A stretch of DNA of 64,000 bases from Sipunculus nudus (Eukaryota > Annelida > Sipuncula > Golfingiida > Sipunculidae), in assembly GCA_026874595.1 (NCBI GenBank), contig CM049318.1, forward strand, positions 61,848,250 to 61,912,249, read 5' to 3'. Within the stretch, counting starts at the first letter, position 1; each line of letters starts with the position of its first letter. The notes beneath the pieces are model-generated. The model had not been told where the DNA came from, made no database searches, and saw nothing but the letters and a program-made list of their open reading frames with translations. The position numbers and the translations under genes are program-made. Positions 26,241-36,651 of this stretch are shown one piece after another.

Positions 26241-26684
26241 CGCAACCTACATTGTTCTGCTTTTTACAAGCAAAAATGTAATTTTAGGCTCTTCTAGCTT
26301 ATACACTGTTTTATGATGGAACTGTTAATCTGATTGGTTTAAACTTTACAAGGATTATTCTATTGCAGGGTTCTGCCAGTTTTTTAAGAGTAGATTGGAT
26401 AAATGTAGCTTTAAAGAAGCAGTGTAGCCAATTGAAAAAGGCTTTCAGTGTTTGAAGACAGATTTGACAACATGCCGAGTTCTAACATTCCAAGTAAAGA
26501 GGTCACTCAGTTGAACCGGGTGAGGTCCAGACATCACTATGGCAACTAACCTCTCTCTGTATGGCGTCCAAACGATGTGTCTAGACGTCTAGAGACTAGA
26601 CGCAGAATGCCCAGATTAAAACTAGTGGAAATATCTTTCAACTGTTTAAAAAAACTTGGTTTGCAATTTTAATAAATGTCCGAG
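26241..26684. other. No recognised gene
   Basis: Spacer between two copies of repeat E. Nothing supported. Confidence 0.4.
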
Positions 26685-26905
26685 CTTATGCGATGGTGTG
26701 GCATCATCCGTCGTGTGTCATGCATCATAGCTATATCAAAAAGGGCAGGAGCTAGCATCACCAATTTTTTTTGCAAAAAAATTAGTCATCTAAAAAATTC
26801 TATTGGATTTTGCTTATTTCTTGGCTAACTGCATTATCTTAGATTTTATGGGGAAAAAGCTAAATAAAAACATTTTAAAATGTTCTTCTCCGAAACCATG
26901 CTGGG
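26685..26905 (+). repeat. Dispersed repeat E, copy 2 (truncated)
   Basis: Direct copy of 25,745-26,000, from 'gagcttatgcgatggtgtgg' to 'aaatgttcttctccgaaacc', where it meets the RT fragment. Confidence 0.6.
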
Positions 26906-28140
26906 AAATTGACATTTAATCTTTTTCGCCAAATGTTTCGGTGTAATCAGTATAAATCACCTCTGTTTTATCATCGTTCATTTTCAAACTCTTGTAGGCT
27001 ATCCACTTACGTACTAAACCAGCTGTAGCTTCCATATATGTGGTATTATTGCTGAGGTGCTCAGGCCTGAAAATCAAATTCAAAGTAGAATCATCAGCAT
27101 ACAAATTATAAAATCCACGCTCATGCAGTAAAGTACCTAAGGGAGCAGTGTAAAGAGTAAAGAGGACAGGTCCTAAGACAGAGCCCTGAGGCACACCACA
27201 GTCTAATATTTGTAACTTAGACTTTATCCCTTCAATCTGGACTGACTGGCTAAGTTTACAAAGATATGATGCAAACCATTCCAGGGCAGTGCCAGTAACT
27301 CCCATTGACCGAAGTGTATCAAGCAAGATCTCATGACTGACCGTATCAAAGGCAGCTGACAAGTCAATCATTACTAAAAGTACACAGTTATTCTCTCAAA
27401 GAGCACATTGGATGTTATTATGTACTCTCAATGTAGAAGTCTCTTTGGAGTGTCCAGCCCGATAAGCTGATTGATATGGCTCCTCTTAATTATTATCTAC
27501 AAGATGTTTGCGGAGTCGTGAACACACGACCTTCTCCATCACTTTGGAAACAAACGCCAAATTAGAGACAGGTCTAAAGTTTTTTTTTAACTTCAGGATC
27601 CAGTGTAGATTTCTTAATAAGCGGGGTGACGAAAGCGGTTTTGTAATTCTGTGGAAATACACCAGCTGAAAATGACAGGTTTACTATGTTTGTAATGACA
27701 GGAGTTAATTCCTTGGAACACTCCTTCAGCAGTCTGGTCGGTTGGGGCAAGATCGAATTGCGATAATACGCTCAACTTCGTCCTCGGTGGCAGGAGCCAA
27801 ATTCCTCATGGGAGTAAGTACGCGAGTGCTGGAAAATGAAGGTCCAGAGTAGAAATGTCTGCTCGAATGGACTCCCTGATATCCTGTATCTTGGAGACAA
27901 AGAAGGAACTGAAAACTTCAACTAGATCAATAACTGACTTCCTTGGAAGAGGTACCGTCTTATCCTTACCCAGCAAGGTGTTTACAACTCTGAACAACTC
28001 CTTCGAGTTGTCTGGACACTCTGCAATCTTGTTACTATATTAACTAGTCTTTGACAGTTTAATTTGGCGATTGATCTTCGATCTCTGTTCAATGAACATG
28101 TCACGATGGACTGTAAGTCCAGCTTTCCTGCACAACCGTT
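26905..28140 (-). pseudogene. CR1-like LINE reverse transcriptase fragment
   Basis: Minus strand, from a linker ('GLTVHRDMFIEQRSKINRQI', about 28,120) through 'LFRVVNTLLGKDKTVPLPRK', 'VFSSFFVSKIQDIRESI', 'YKTAFVTPLIKKSTLD', 'NFRPVSNLAFVSKVMEKVV', then 'MIDLSAAFDTVSHEILLDTL', 'CGVPQGSVLGPVLFTLY' and 'YNLYADDSTLN' (YADD 27,090-27,101). Both catalytic blocks are intact and 26,916-27,371 is one open frame, but at least four breaks lie upstream. The 5' end abuts (TA)n at 28,143. Unusually, the 3' part of the ORF is also missing: homology stops about 60 codons after YADD. Confidence 0.85.

Positions 28141-28142
<2 letters not shown>

Positions 28143-28201
<59 letters not shown>
28143..28201. repeat. 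(TA)n at a LINE/LTR junction
   Basis: Pure TA run that joins the truncated CR1-like fragment to the truncated 3' LTR. It occupies the place where about 880 bp of LTR should be. Confidence 0.95.
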
Positions 28202-28202
<1 letters not shown>

Positions 28203-28205
<3 letters not shown>

Positions 28206-28314
28206 CTAGCATGACAATGAGAGTTCAACCTGTACGGATTAAACGTGAGTGCAACACGCGGCCAGGCAAGAGCGCTACAACACGAGTTACACAATAAAGA
28301 GGGCACCTGTAACA
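28203..28314 (-). repeat. Truncated 3' LTR of the Gmr1-like element
   Basis: 112 bp matching 34,538-34,661 ('gctagcatgacaa.gagag' to 'gggcacctgtaaca'), with one small deletion. The remaining ~880 bp are replaced by (TA)n, so no target duplication can be read on this side. Confidence 0.85.
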
Positions 28315-28325
28315 CTCCCTCTTCT
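28315..28325 (-). other. Polypurine tract
   Basis: On the minus strand AGAAGAGGGAG lies directly before the 3' LTR start TGTTACAGG. This is the position of the plus-strand primer in LTR retroelements. Confidence 0.7.
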
Positions 28326-28445
28326 GTTAGAAAAAAGAAAGTTTTCTCGAAAAACTTCCTTTTGCGATCACAATCACTAAATTTTTACAACATCTCAAAA
28401 ATCATCTTATTTAAAACATCACATAAACATCTCGTTTACAACATT

Positions 28446-29073
28446 TCAAAAACATCTCGATAAGCAATCAGCAAGTACATTGTCCTTCCATTTAATGTGT
28501 TTGATTTCAAGGTTGTAATCCTGTAAGAACAAACTCCATCTCAACAATCTTTGATTTTTACACTTCAACTTGTTCATGAACGTGAGGGGATTGTGATCAC
28601 TGAAGACAATGATAGGCCTGACTGATGAAGTAACATAAACTTCAAAATGTTGCAACGCCAAAATCAAAGCCAAACATTCTTTTTCAATAGTGGAGTAGTT
28701 TTTCTGGTTTGCATTAAACTTGCTTGAAAAAAAAACAGATTGGATGATCTATGCCATCATTGCCTTCCTGTAACAAAACAGCACCAGCAGCAGTATCACT
28801 AGCATCTACAGCTAACTTAAAAGGTACAGAAAAGTATGGAGCTGCTAAAACCGGTGTACTTTGCAGAATTTCTTTCCAATTTTGAAATCCATTTCCACAC
28901 TGAAAAAACCATACAAACTTTTGTTTCTTCCCTAACAAATTAGTCAAAGGTCCAGCTACAGCAGAAAAATTTGGACAAAACTTCCTGCAGTACCCAACCA
29001 TACCAAGAAAACACATTATTTCCTTTTTGTTCTCTGGTCTAGGAAATGCAGAAATAGCACATCCCAGCAGCAA
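28446..29073 (-). pseudogene. RNase H domain of the Gmr1-like pol
   Basis: RT connection region 'FLGMVGYCRKFCPNFSAVAG' is followed by 'FKLAVDASDTAAGAVLLQEG', with the first catalytic Asp, then 'IIVFSDHNPLTFMNK' and the terminal 'DNVLADCLSR', with the last catalytic Asp. Two ORFs (28,714-29,073 and 28,446-28,673) are separated by a frame break. The frame ends at 28,446, about 120 bp before the polypurine tract. Confidence 0.85.
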
Positions 29074-29760
29074 CGGGCTTTACCTGACCCTGCCCCACAA
29101 CATGACCTAAAAATGTTACATGTGCATGACAAAACTAAGATTTTACTAAGTTGATGGTCAGACGTGCTTCACTGAGTCATTCGAAGAGGTCGCGAAGAAT
29201 TTGCAGATGTTTCTCCCAGGTGTCGCTGTACACGATAAGGTCATCAATATATGCGCCGCAGCCCTGAATGTCCCTGACAACCATATGGAAGAGGCGCTGG
29301 AACGTGGCTGTCGAGTTCTTCATGCCAAACGGCATAACTCTATACTGGTACAGTCCTTGCGGCGTCACAAATGCGGACACTTCTTTCGCTTGTTCTGCCA
29401 CCGGAACTTGCCAGAATCATTTTAGCAAGTCAAACCCGGAGACATATTTGGAGCCACCGACTCTACAAATACAATCATCGATCCTCGGAATCAGAAACGT
29501 GTCAGTCTTGGTGACAGAGTTCATTTTTCGATAATTAGTGCACATATGGCAACTTCCATCAGGTTTTGGCACAAGAATACATGGTGGACTCCAGTTACTG
29601 TTACTAGGTTCAATAAAATCATTGTCCCGCAAATATTGAATCTCATCCTGTAGATACTTTTACTTTTCTGGATTCAGTCTATAAGGATGCTGCTTGACTG
29701 CGCTTGCCTCGCCAACATCGACGTCATGGCACAACATGTTAGTTCGCGTTGGAATGTCAC
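29074..29760 (-). pseudogene. Reverse transcriptase domain of the Gmr1-like pol
   Basis: Order on the minus strand: 'PCILVPKPDGSCHMCTNYRK' (29,417-29,632), 'LIPRIDDCICRVGGSKYVSG', 'ALVTP'-type block read here as 'SAFVTPQGLYQYRVMPFGMK' and 'GCGAYIDDLIVYSDT' with the catalytic YIDD at 29,240-29,251 (29,177-29,401). A following 'EARLTINLVKS' block carries two stops. The RT directly follows integrase sequence on its 5' side, which shows the Gmr1-like domain order. Confidence 0.9.
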
Positions 29761-29779
29761 TCAACAAATTTTCATAATT

Positions 29780-31120
29780 CCGCAGCATGTTCTTGAGGTC
29801 TTCTTGTTGTTGTGCGGTAAGGTGTGACAGTTTGGCATCCAGGTTTTAAGCACGTCTGAGTTTTTTAATGGTACTGTACCACACTGAATGTCTACATCAC
29901 ACTTATAATCAGTATCTACTTTCACTGGGTCAGGGTCAGTTTTTACACAATTAACAGCATTTACATTTTGTACAACATCTGATGTGTTATTTCTGTCATA
30001 ATATGGTTTCAACATGTTAACTTGGCACAGTTGTTTCTTCCTACGTCTATCTGGTGTCAACAGTATGTAATTTAAACCACTGACTCTTTTGTCAACAATG
30101 TAAGGACCAAAATACCTAGTTTGCAGAGGTCTGCTTGGGATGGGAAGTAAGGCAAGGACCTTTTCACCAGGCTCAAACGTCCTACTTACAGTGTGCATGT
30201 CATACTTTGTTTTCATTTTACTTTGTGCAGATTTTAGATTTGACTTTGCAATCTCACAAGCATTGTGTAGCCTAGTGCGAAAGTCTGAGACATACTGCAG
30301 TAAACTAAGAGATTCAGGATCTTCACATAAGAGTTTTTCTTTAAGCAGTTTCAATGCAAGTTCAGTTCGCGGTCCATGTCTGAAAACTAGTTCAAAGGGA
30401 CTGAAACCCAAGAACTCTTGAAAGGATTCTCTGACAGCAAACAGCAATAGGTTGATTCCTTTATCCCAGTCTTTCTCTATGTCATAGCAATAGGTCCTAA
30501 TCATGTTTTTTAATGTCTGGTGAAAACGCTCGAGGGCGCCCTGACTTTCAGGATGGTATAGCGAAGAGCTGTACTATTTTATACCCAGCTCAAGCATTAC
30601 TTGCTGGAATAAGCCAGACATAAAATAAGACCCTTTGTCAGACTTGACGGATTTTGGTAATCCAAAAGTTGTAAAAAAAACTAGGTCAGAGCTTTGACAA
30701 CACTTTTGGCATTAATTTTGCGCAATGGTATTGCCTCAGGGAACCTGGTAGATGCGCACATAACTGTCAGCAAGTATTCATGTCCAGATTTTGTTTTGGC
30801 CAGTGGTCCAACACAATCAACAATAACCCTACTGAATGGCCCCCCGAAAGCAGGAACAGGCCTAAGTGGGGACTTAGGAGGATTCTGACTGGGCTTGCCT
30901 ACCATCTGGGATGTATGGCATGATCCACAATATTGCACAATATCTTTACCGAGGTTAGGTCAATAGAAGTTTGTACTAACTTTCTGATAAGTTTTATTTA
31001 TACCCAAATGGCCAGACAAAGGAGCCGCATGTGCCATGCCTAGAATTTCATTGCAAAAGCTTCTGGACATTACCATTTGATGCCCGATGGCCCACCCATC
31101 ATCAGCGCATACATCAGGTG
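29780..31120 (-). pseudogene. Integrase of the Gmr1-like pol (HHCC plus D,D-35-E)
   Basis: Zinc-binding part 'HAAPLSGHLGINKTYQ' then 'QYCGSCHTSQ'. The core has Asp in 'VIVDCVGPL' (codon 30,816-30,818), Asp in 'VKSDKGSYF' (30,637-30,639) and Glu in 'SQGALERFHQTL' (30,529-30,531). The last two are exactly 35 residues apart, as the family requires. The C-terminal part, 'FEPGEKVLALLPIPSRPLQT' with 'RYFGPYIVDKRVSGLNYIL', is the GPY/F module typical of Ty3/gypsy integrases. Breaks: a stop after 'STNFY', a frameshift at an A-run near 30,680 and a stop between the second Asp and the Glu. Confidence 0.9.
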
Positions 31121-31472
31121 GTCGCCACTTACGCATAAGCACTCCATTTCCAACACAGGAACAAACTGGGTTCTGCGACAGTTCATCTTTAGAAACTGCC
31201 CAGGGAAACAAACACGAAATATCAAGGTCCTTATGCTGTTCCGCGATGAGTTCTGACTTTGAGAATGCTGCATCCTGTACGGGCGAGTCGTTGGACGAAT
31301 CACTAGTGACTCCCAGAGTGTTATCATCTGGATCACTATCCTCATGCGTGCTTCTCTTGGCCATAGATCTAGTTACAGCACATGAAGGATACAAACCAGG
31401 AATTTCCTGACTTTCCGGATCAGTGTCCTGATCAAGTGACGGCTTTTCTGTCACTATTGATACAGGCTGCAC
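30960..31472 (-). pseudogene. Protease-integrase linker region (open frame)
   Basis: 170-codon open frame with an acidic, Ser-rich spacer ('DSDPDDNTLGVTSDSSND'), 'FSKSELIAEQHKDLDIS', a typical gypsy lead-in to integrase, then 'VGNGVLMRKWRPPD' and the start of the zinc-binding domain. It ends in a stop at 'STNFY'. Confidence 0.7.
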
Positions 31473-31517
31473 ACTGTCACCTGCAACATCATTGCCTAGT
31501 ATAGCAACTTAATTCCC

Positions 31518-32021
31518 TTAAAGGGTAAAGTAGTTGTTATGTCCACAGTAATTTTTCCCAGAAATCAAATCTGACTTTAAATGTATACTGTGAAGCGGAT
31601 CTGAAGTGTGCCTGTCTGAAAACACACCATTAACAAGTGCATGTGCACCAGTAAAGGACCTATTAGAAAATGGCAAAGTGTTTGCTAACATGAGAGTCTG
31701 GCCTGAACCAGTGTCCATCAACATTCTGATAGGGGTAGTGTCTGAAAAATCACTTGAAAGTGATAAAACCATCAGTATGAATGGCTCAAATAACTCCATT
31801 TCAGAGTCAGGAGAGAAATCTACTACCTCAGCTTCATCAAACAAAGAACTGACATTGACAGTGTCATTCATAAACTCTTTTTCAGAGTCATGTAAGAAAT
31901 CTACTTCCTTTTTATCATCACCTTCCTCATGGAAGTCAACAGAGGAATTTTCCTCAGCAGAAACAAACTTCTGTTTGTCATCAGTGGACCTGGCCTTATT
32001 TGAAATACTCTCACAAGTCAT
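31518..32021 (-). pseudogene. Aspartic protease region of the Gmr1-like element
   Basis: A long acidic linker is followed by 'TPIRMLMDTGSGQTLML', the retropepsin active-site DTG (31,707-31,715), and a hydrophobic stretch. The ORF is open but ends soon after, so the flap and C-terminal parts are out of frame. It processes gag-pol in active relatives. It sits between gag and integrase, as expected. Confidence 0.75.
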
Positions 32022-33493
32022 AAAAGGACTTAGCCTTATTTAAAGGATACTCCTCGCAGGAGTTTTGAAAAGACCTAGCCATATTTAATTCCTCGCAGGA
32101 ATCAACTGAGGTTTTTACCCCGCAAGCTACGGATTCTTCTTTGGATTCAATCGCCACTTGGGCCTCCGTAGCATCAAACTCTTTATTGGAGTCAATAAAG
32201 GAGTTGTACCCCTTATTTACATGAAAAGAGCCCGGCTCTTGTACTATGCTATGCATAGACTTTGAAACAAGACCAGAAGGTTTGCTATTTGGTTTATTCG
32301 CAAGATTCCAGCAGTCAGATATTAGATAACCTTTCTTCTTGCAGTAATCACAGATTTTCTTTGAAAATGACTGGTCTTTGTTGGACTTGGACACAGTGGA
32401 CGTTGGCTGAGATGTACGATGGATTTTGGTGAACTATCAGGACTACTAGTACTGGGTGACTGCGCTTTAAACTTCTTTTGACCATACTGATTTACATTCT
32501 TGTTTGTGAATGATTGGTTTGATTTGCTAGTAAAGGACATTTTGTGTGTAAATGAAAAATCATCAGCTTATTGAGGAGCAGTGTCAAGTGTTTCAGGACT
32601 TTTCTCATCAAGAAAAGTTTTAACATCTGCGTTAATGCAGCGCTTAAATTCTTCAAGCAAAATCAACTGGCGCAAATTGTCATAATCTTTCATTACATTT
32701 TTAGAACTACAAACATCTGCTCTTTTGTCCTAGCCAATTCTGCGTAGGTCTGTTCTTTGCGCTTTTCCCAATTTCTAAATTTCTGGCGGTAAGCCTCTGG
32801 AACTAACTCATAACCTTTTAGGATTAACCGTTTTACCAGGTCATAGTCAGCAGCAGCTTCTACTGAAAGCTCTGTATAAATTTCTCTGGCCTTGCCAGTC
32901 AATACACTTTGTAACAGCATAGTCCAATTTTCTTTGGCCCATATTAAATTTTCAGCCAACTTCTCAAAGTGTAAGAAATATTTATCGACCTCTTTTTCTT
33001 GAAAAGGTAGGACAAGTCTAATGTGTTTAGTAATATCAAAATTGTGTGTTTGGGCAGCACGTAGACGATGTTCTAGTTTAAGTCTTTCTAATTCCAGTCG
33101 TTTTAACTCAATTTCTCTTTCTTTTTCTAGTCTTTCTCTTTCTAACCTTTCAACCTTTCTCTCTCTTCTCTTTGTTTTTCTAATTCTGTTTAAACCTTTC
33201 ATGTCCTTCCCTCTCTTTCTGTTTTAATGCTAGCTCATGTTGCATTTCCAAATTTTTACATTCTAATTGCATAGCAAGGCTGTCATTTTTTGATGTTTCA
33301 ACGTCACTCTCTTCAATAAAACCTTTGCTAACCAGATCTTGCATGATTTTAGCAATGATATCAGGCTTTCTCAAAGCTTTTTCACACTTAGCCCTAAGTG
33401 TTGTCCCAAACACAACAACTGTTCCGTTGTCAACTGTTCAAGTTGATCAGGGTCGGGATGGTCATTAAATGTCTCAGGTTTGAAATCTGCCAT
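32011..33493 (-). pseudogene. Gag of the Gmr1-like element, SCAN-like capsid
   Basis: Starts at an ATG at 33,493 ('MADFKPETFNDHPDPDQ'), breaks frame near 33,390, continues in 33,180-33,413 and then in an open 169-codon frame (32,693-33,202). That frame has a charged coiled coil, then 'HIRLVLPFQEKEVDKYFLHF', 'ENWTMLLQSVLTGKAREIY', and 'LILKGYELVPEAYRQKFRNW', the pattern shared with vertebrate SCAN domains. A knuckle 'CDYCKKKGYLISDC' (about 32,340) has Tyr where the metal-binding His should be. Gag would form the particle; the several breaks preclude that here. Confidence 0.85.
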
Positions 33494-33636
33494 GTTAAGA
33501 TGTTAAAACAATAACAAAAACCACTGGGATATATCCTGTAAACGATGTATTGTAAACAGTATGTAATCTTGTAAACAATGTATGATAAAACAATGTGTCC
33601 AGGTCAAGGCCTAATAAATTTTCAAGACTATTACGC

Positions 33637-33654
33637 ATCCCGGACGAGCCCCCA
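33637..33654 (-). other. Primer binding site, tRNA-Pro type
   Basis: The minus strand reads TGGGGGCTCGTCCGGGAT, 6 nt downstream of the 5' LTR. This is the complement of a tRNA-Pro 3' end (CCA plus acceptor and T-stem). The same 18-nt site is known from gammaretroviruses that prime with tRNA-Pro. It fixes element orientation and LTR boundary. Confidence 0.9.
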
Positions 33655-33660
33655 ATTTTA

Positions 33661-34661
33661 TGTTACAGAACCTAATATAAACAGATCACGTATGCGTGAT
33701 GAACACAAATTTCGTAATGGAGATAAAAAAATCAGATTCTATAACACTAGGCAGCGTAAAATGTGTAGGGGAATAAATAAAGAAGTCAGTGCTTTTTTTG
33801 TTAACAAATAACTTGTTACAAAGACAAATTGTACAGGGGGAAATATTGGGCCGATCCGGGATTCGAACCCATGTAGGTGGCGCACATGTCCGGCGTTCCA
33901 ACCGCTTCGCTAGCAAAGCAAGCTTCACTAACGAGACAGTTCGGTCCGCTTTTATGCCACCCCGTAACAAACTATAATTTATTCTTAAATCAACCCTAAC
34001 ATTACAATACACTAAATCAATACAATTATAGAGTATTACAGCGGTATAATAACAAATCAATACAATCACACAGTAAAATAAACAATGTGCACAGTACCTG
34101 GTTACCACCACCGTCACAACGATAAGTTCTTTAAAATGTCTATGCCGGAAGAAAAGTCCACAACAATCCTCTCGGAGAATAACAGTCCAATGTAAAGCTC
34201 TTGTAACAATCCAGAAAGTAAACTTGAGGCAGGCAGCATTAAATTGTATACAGTTAATAATAGCAGAATCCCTGAAATTACTGGATAATCGGACAGGTCC
34301 CACAAACTGACATAAACACGTCTGTGTCCGCTGGAATCTTCTCTCTTCTCTCGGTTTAAAACACAGCCCCCTATTTATAACTTCTTGCCCCAGGCCGAGA
34401 ATTTTCCACTTCTCGAACAGTCTAAGGATCTAACATAATACACAGTAAACAGGCGTTACAGGAATCATCTAGAAGAACATCGCTGCGTCTCTACATACCA
34501 GGGTCCACACGTGACTAACGACCAAGCGAGAAAGCCCCAAGCTAGCATGACAACGAGAGTTCAACCAGTACGGATTAAACGTGAGTGCAACACGCGGCCA
34601 GGCAAGAGCGCTACAACACGATTTACGGCCGTGTCACACAATAAAAAGGGCACCTGTAACA
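33661..34661 (-). repeat. 5' LTR of the Gmr1-like element, 1,001 bp
   Basis: Bounded by TGTTACAG and CTGTAACA inverted ends, flanked inside by the primer site. A related solo LTR is at 53,817-54,604 and a diverged one at 62,563-63,345. Compared with the solo copy, this LTR contains a 158-bp insertion (33,813-33,970). ORFs inside it (33,686-34,305) have no coding support. An ATAAA signal precedes the minus-strand left end. Confidence 0.9.
33813..33970 (-). mobile_element. 158-bp tRNA-like insertion with short inverted ends inside the LTR
   Basis: Absent from the solo LTR at 53,817, where 'aaataac' joins 'tataattt' directly. The insert begins TTGTTAC and ends GTAACAA (7-bp inverted repeats) and is flanked by AC on both sides. 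On the minus strand it carries a perfect pol III A box (TAGCGAAGCGG) and B box (GGTTCGAATCC), about 45 nt apart. It therefore looks like a tRNA-derived SINE, but one with inverted ends. A clean cloverleaf cannot be drawn, so it is not called a functional tRNA gene. Confidence 0.65.
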
Positions 34662-35290
34662 ATGGACACATACATACATTCACATATATACATGTATATA
34701 TAGAGCTCCTCTAAACCTCAGACTCTGGTTCTTGATGATTTTGTCCGTTTTACTGAGTTGTCCTGTTTAGAGGAGTTTGGCATATTGCATTAATTCTTCA
34801 ATGAATGTTACTGGTGTCTTCTTTTTTTTTATTTTATAAGATTAATATGAAAAGCATAAATTACATTTCCATTTTATTCTAAATAACTGAAATATGCATT
34901 TGTAATTTATAATATAATTTGTAAATTGAGAAAGCCATACTCTTTTATTCGCCCAGCTTGCGAATACGAATGTATTACTAATACCATTTTTATCGTAAAT
35001 CGTCACCAGCATGACAGTTTAGTGAAAACTCCATGAAAACTCCTTCCCACTCTTTCATTTTTTATACACCCGTTCTTACTCAAAATACTTCCAATATTAT
35101 TGGTGCTCTATAGTAACCATGTCTTCGTCCATCCGTCCTTGTGTTAGGTTTTTTTTTGCATGCGTTGTCTCCTTCATGAAAGATTTCAGCATTCGTCATA
35201 ATTTTTTAACATTGATCTACTCCATTAGATGATGTAACTCAGCTATCGAAATATTGAATCCCCAGATATCCAATACGACATCCAGACGGT
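34662..35290. other. No recognised gene
   Basis: AT-rich sequence right of the LTR, with 'gtcttcgtccatccgtcctt' near 35,120, a tract common in dispersed invertebrate repeats. Nothing else supported. Confidence 0.45.
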
Positions 35291-35690
35291 TTGCCCTATA
35301 TTTGAAACAGGTGAGTATGAATAATAAGAGTATAATATATAAATATATAATATATAAATCTTGTGACCCCAAACCTCATTAAATATGCGTAGATTTTGCA
35401 AGATTTTAATTCAGATAAGAAACTCCATTGGTAAATATTTATGAGTAATTCATCATGGCGCAATAAAGCCTGGTGACCTCGGAATTCTAAGCTCATTAAA
35501 TATGCATGGATTTTGCCGGCAATCGAGCTTAGGCCAGATATTATGTAGATTAATATTTTTTGTTGAATTGGGTCACAACCCATCGTTTTCCTAGCCAGGA
35601 GCAGCTATCGCGGGGACAACGCGAAGCTCGATGACCTCTGACCTTATTAAATATGTGTGGATTTTTATATATAATAAAACTCGATGATTT
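35290..35690 (+). repeat. Degenerate tandem repeat with 'attaaatatgcgtggatttt' core
   Basis: Three related blocks near 35,360, 35,470 and 35,630, each 'tgacc..' followed by 'attaaatatg.gtggatttt'. Spacing is irregular (about 110-160 bp). The minus ORF at 35,296-35,583 crosses it and is not supported. Confidence 0.5.
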
Positions 35691-36101
35691 AATCTGCTAT
35701 TTTTGTGACTTTAATGAAAATCCATCAAAGCCTTGGTATGTTATTGCTTCGACGATAAAGTTTGTCAATGGACGGACATATATACGGACGACCGTGGGTA
35801 TAAAATAACCCGTCTATGGCGAGCATATAAAAACCTTCTTTACCATTCATTTCCTTTTAAAGTTAGTTTTAATTTAGTAATCTTATTTGTAATTCACTTC
35901 AACATTAAAAACAATTCTTAACTATTACCAAATACAAAATGTATTATGGAATATAAGTATAAAAATACATTTATTTTTACCTTTTATTTCAAATCTGAAT
36001 ATTAAACTCTCATCGTTTCGCCGGGAGTAGTCATAAATAGCTTGAAATAGCGGATCGATGATTTTGCAGGGTTATTGTGTAAGATTGGGTCTGGCTTGGT
36101 C

Positions 36102-36106
36102 ATATA

Positions 36107-36165
<59 letters not shown>

Positions 36166-36425
36166 CAAATTAGAGGTTATTTTTAAATCATCAGATAAAT
36201 GAAAGAAAAAGATAAAAGAATAAATAGAGAAAATATGTACCGGTAAGATAAAAAAGAAAGGTTGGGTTCTCATCATGGCAGGCACCACCAGCGTCAATGT
36301 GATCCCTAAGTGTAGTGTCCAGCATGAGCCCTTCAAGGTTAACATTTACCAGCAGCCCAGTAAACATCCTTGTCCCCTATATCTAGTTACAGCAGAACTG
36401 TTCTGGGACAGTACTTGGTAGCATG

Positions 36426-36475
<50 letters not shown>

Positions 36476-36496
36476 CTGGCACTGGGACTTTTATCA

Positions 36497-36573
<77 letters not shown>
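36102..36573. repeat. Cluster of three (TA)n arrays
   Basis: TA runs at 36,102-36,162, 36,429-36,472 and 36,500-36,573 (the last with a G at 36,540). The IYIYIY ORFs on both strands are translations of these runs. Confidence 0.95.
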
Positions 36574-36575
<2 letters not shown>

Positions 36576-36651
36576 TCAGTACCATTCAGTGAATGCATTA
36601 TTGTACAACAGAATAGTCTTGTTGTTCTTAACCATTACATTGACGACGAAG

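Larger units (their letters stand above)
28203..34661 (-). mobile_element. Gmr1-like Ty3/gypsy retrotransposon, decayed
   Basis: Complete internal region on the minus strand: 5' LTR 33,661-34,661, tRNA-Pro primer site, gag, protease, integrase, RT, RNase H, polypurine tract, 3' LTR remnant. Integrase lies upstream of RT, the reverse of ordinary Ty3/gypsy and the defining feature of the Gmr1-like group. The capsid region resembles the SCAN domain, which is known to derive from such elements. Multiple stops and frameshifts occur. The 3' LTR is cut to 112 bp. No env-like ORF is present. Confidence 0.85.

Noticed and set aside
33841-33915. Functional tRNA gene
   Set aside because: A and B boxes are present, but no full cloverleaf can be drawn, and the sequence lies in a 158-bp insert within an LTR.
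33686-34303. 205-codon minus ORF next to the gypsy element, as an accessory or env gene
   Set aside because: It lies wholly in the LTR and part of it comes from the tRNA-like insert. No signal peptide, fusion or transmembrane pattern of an envelope protein was seen.
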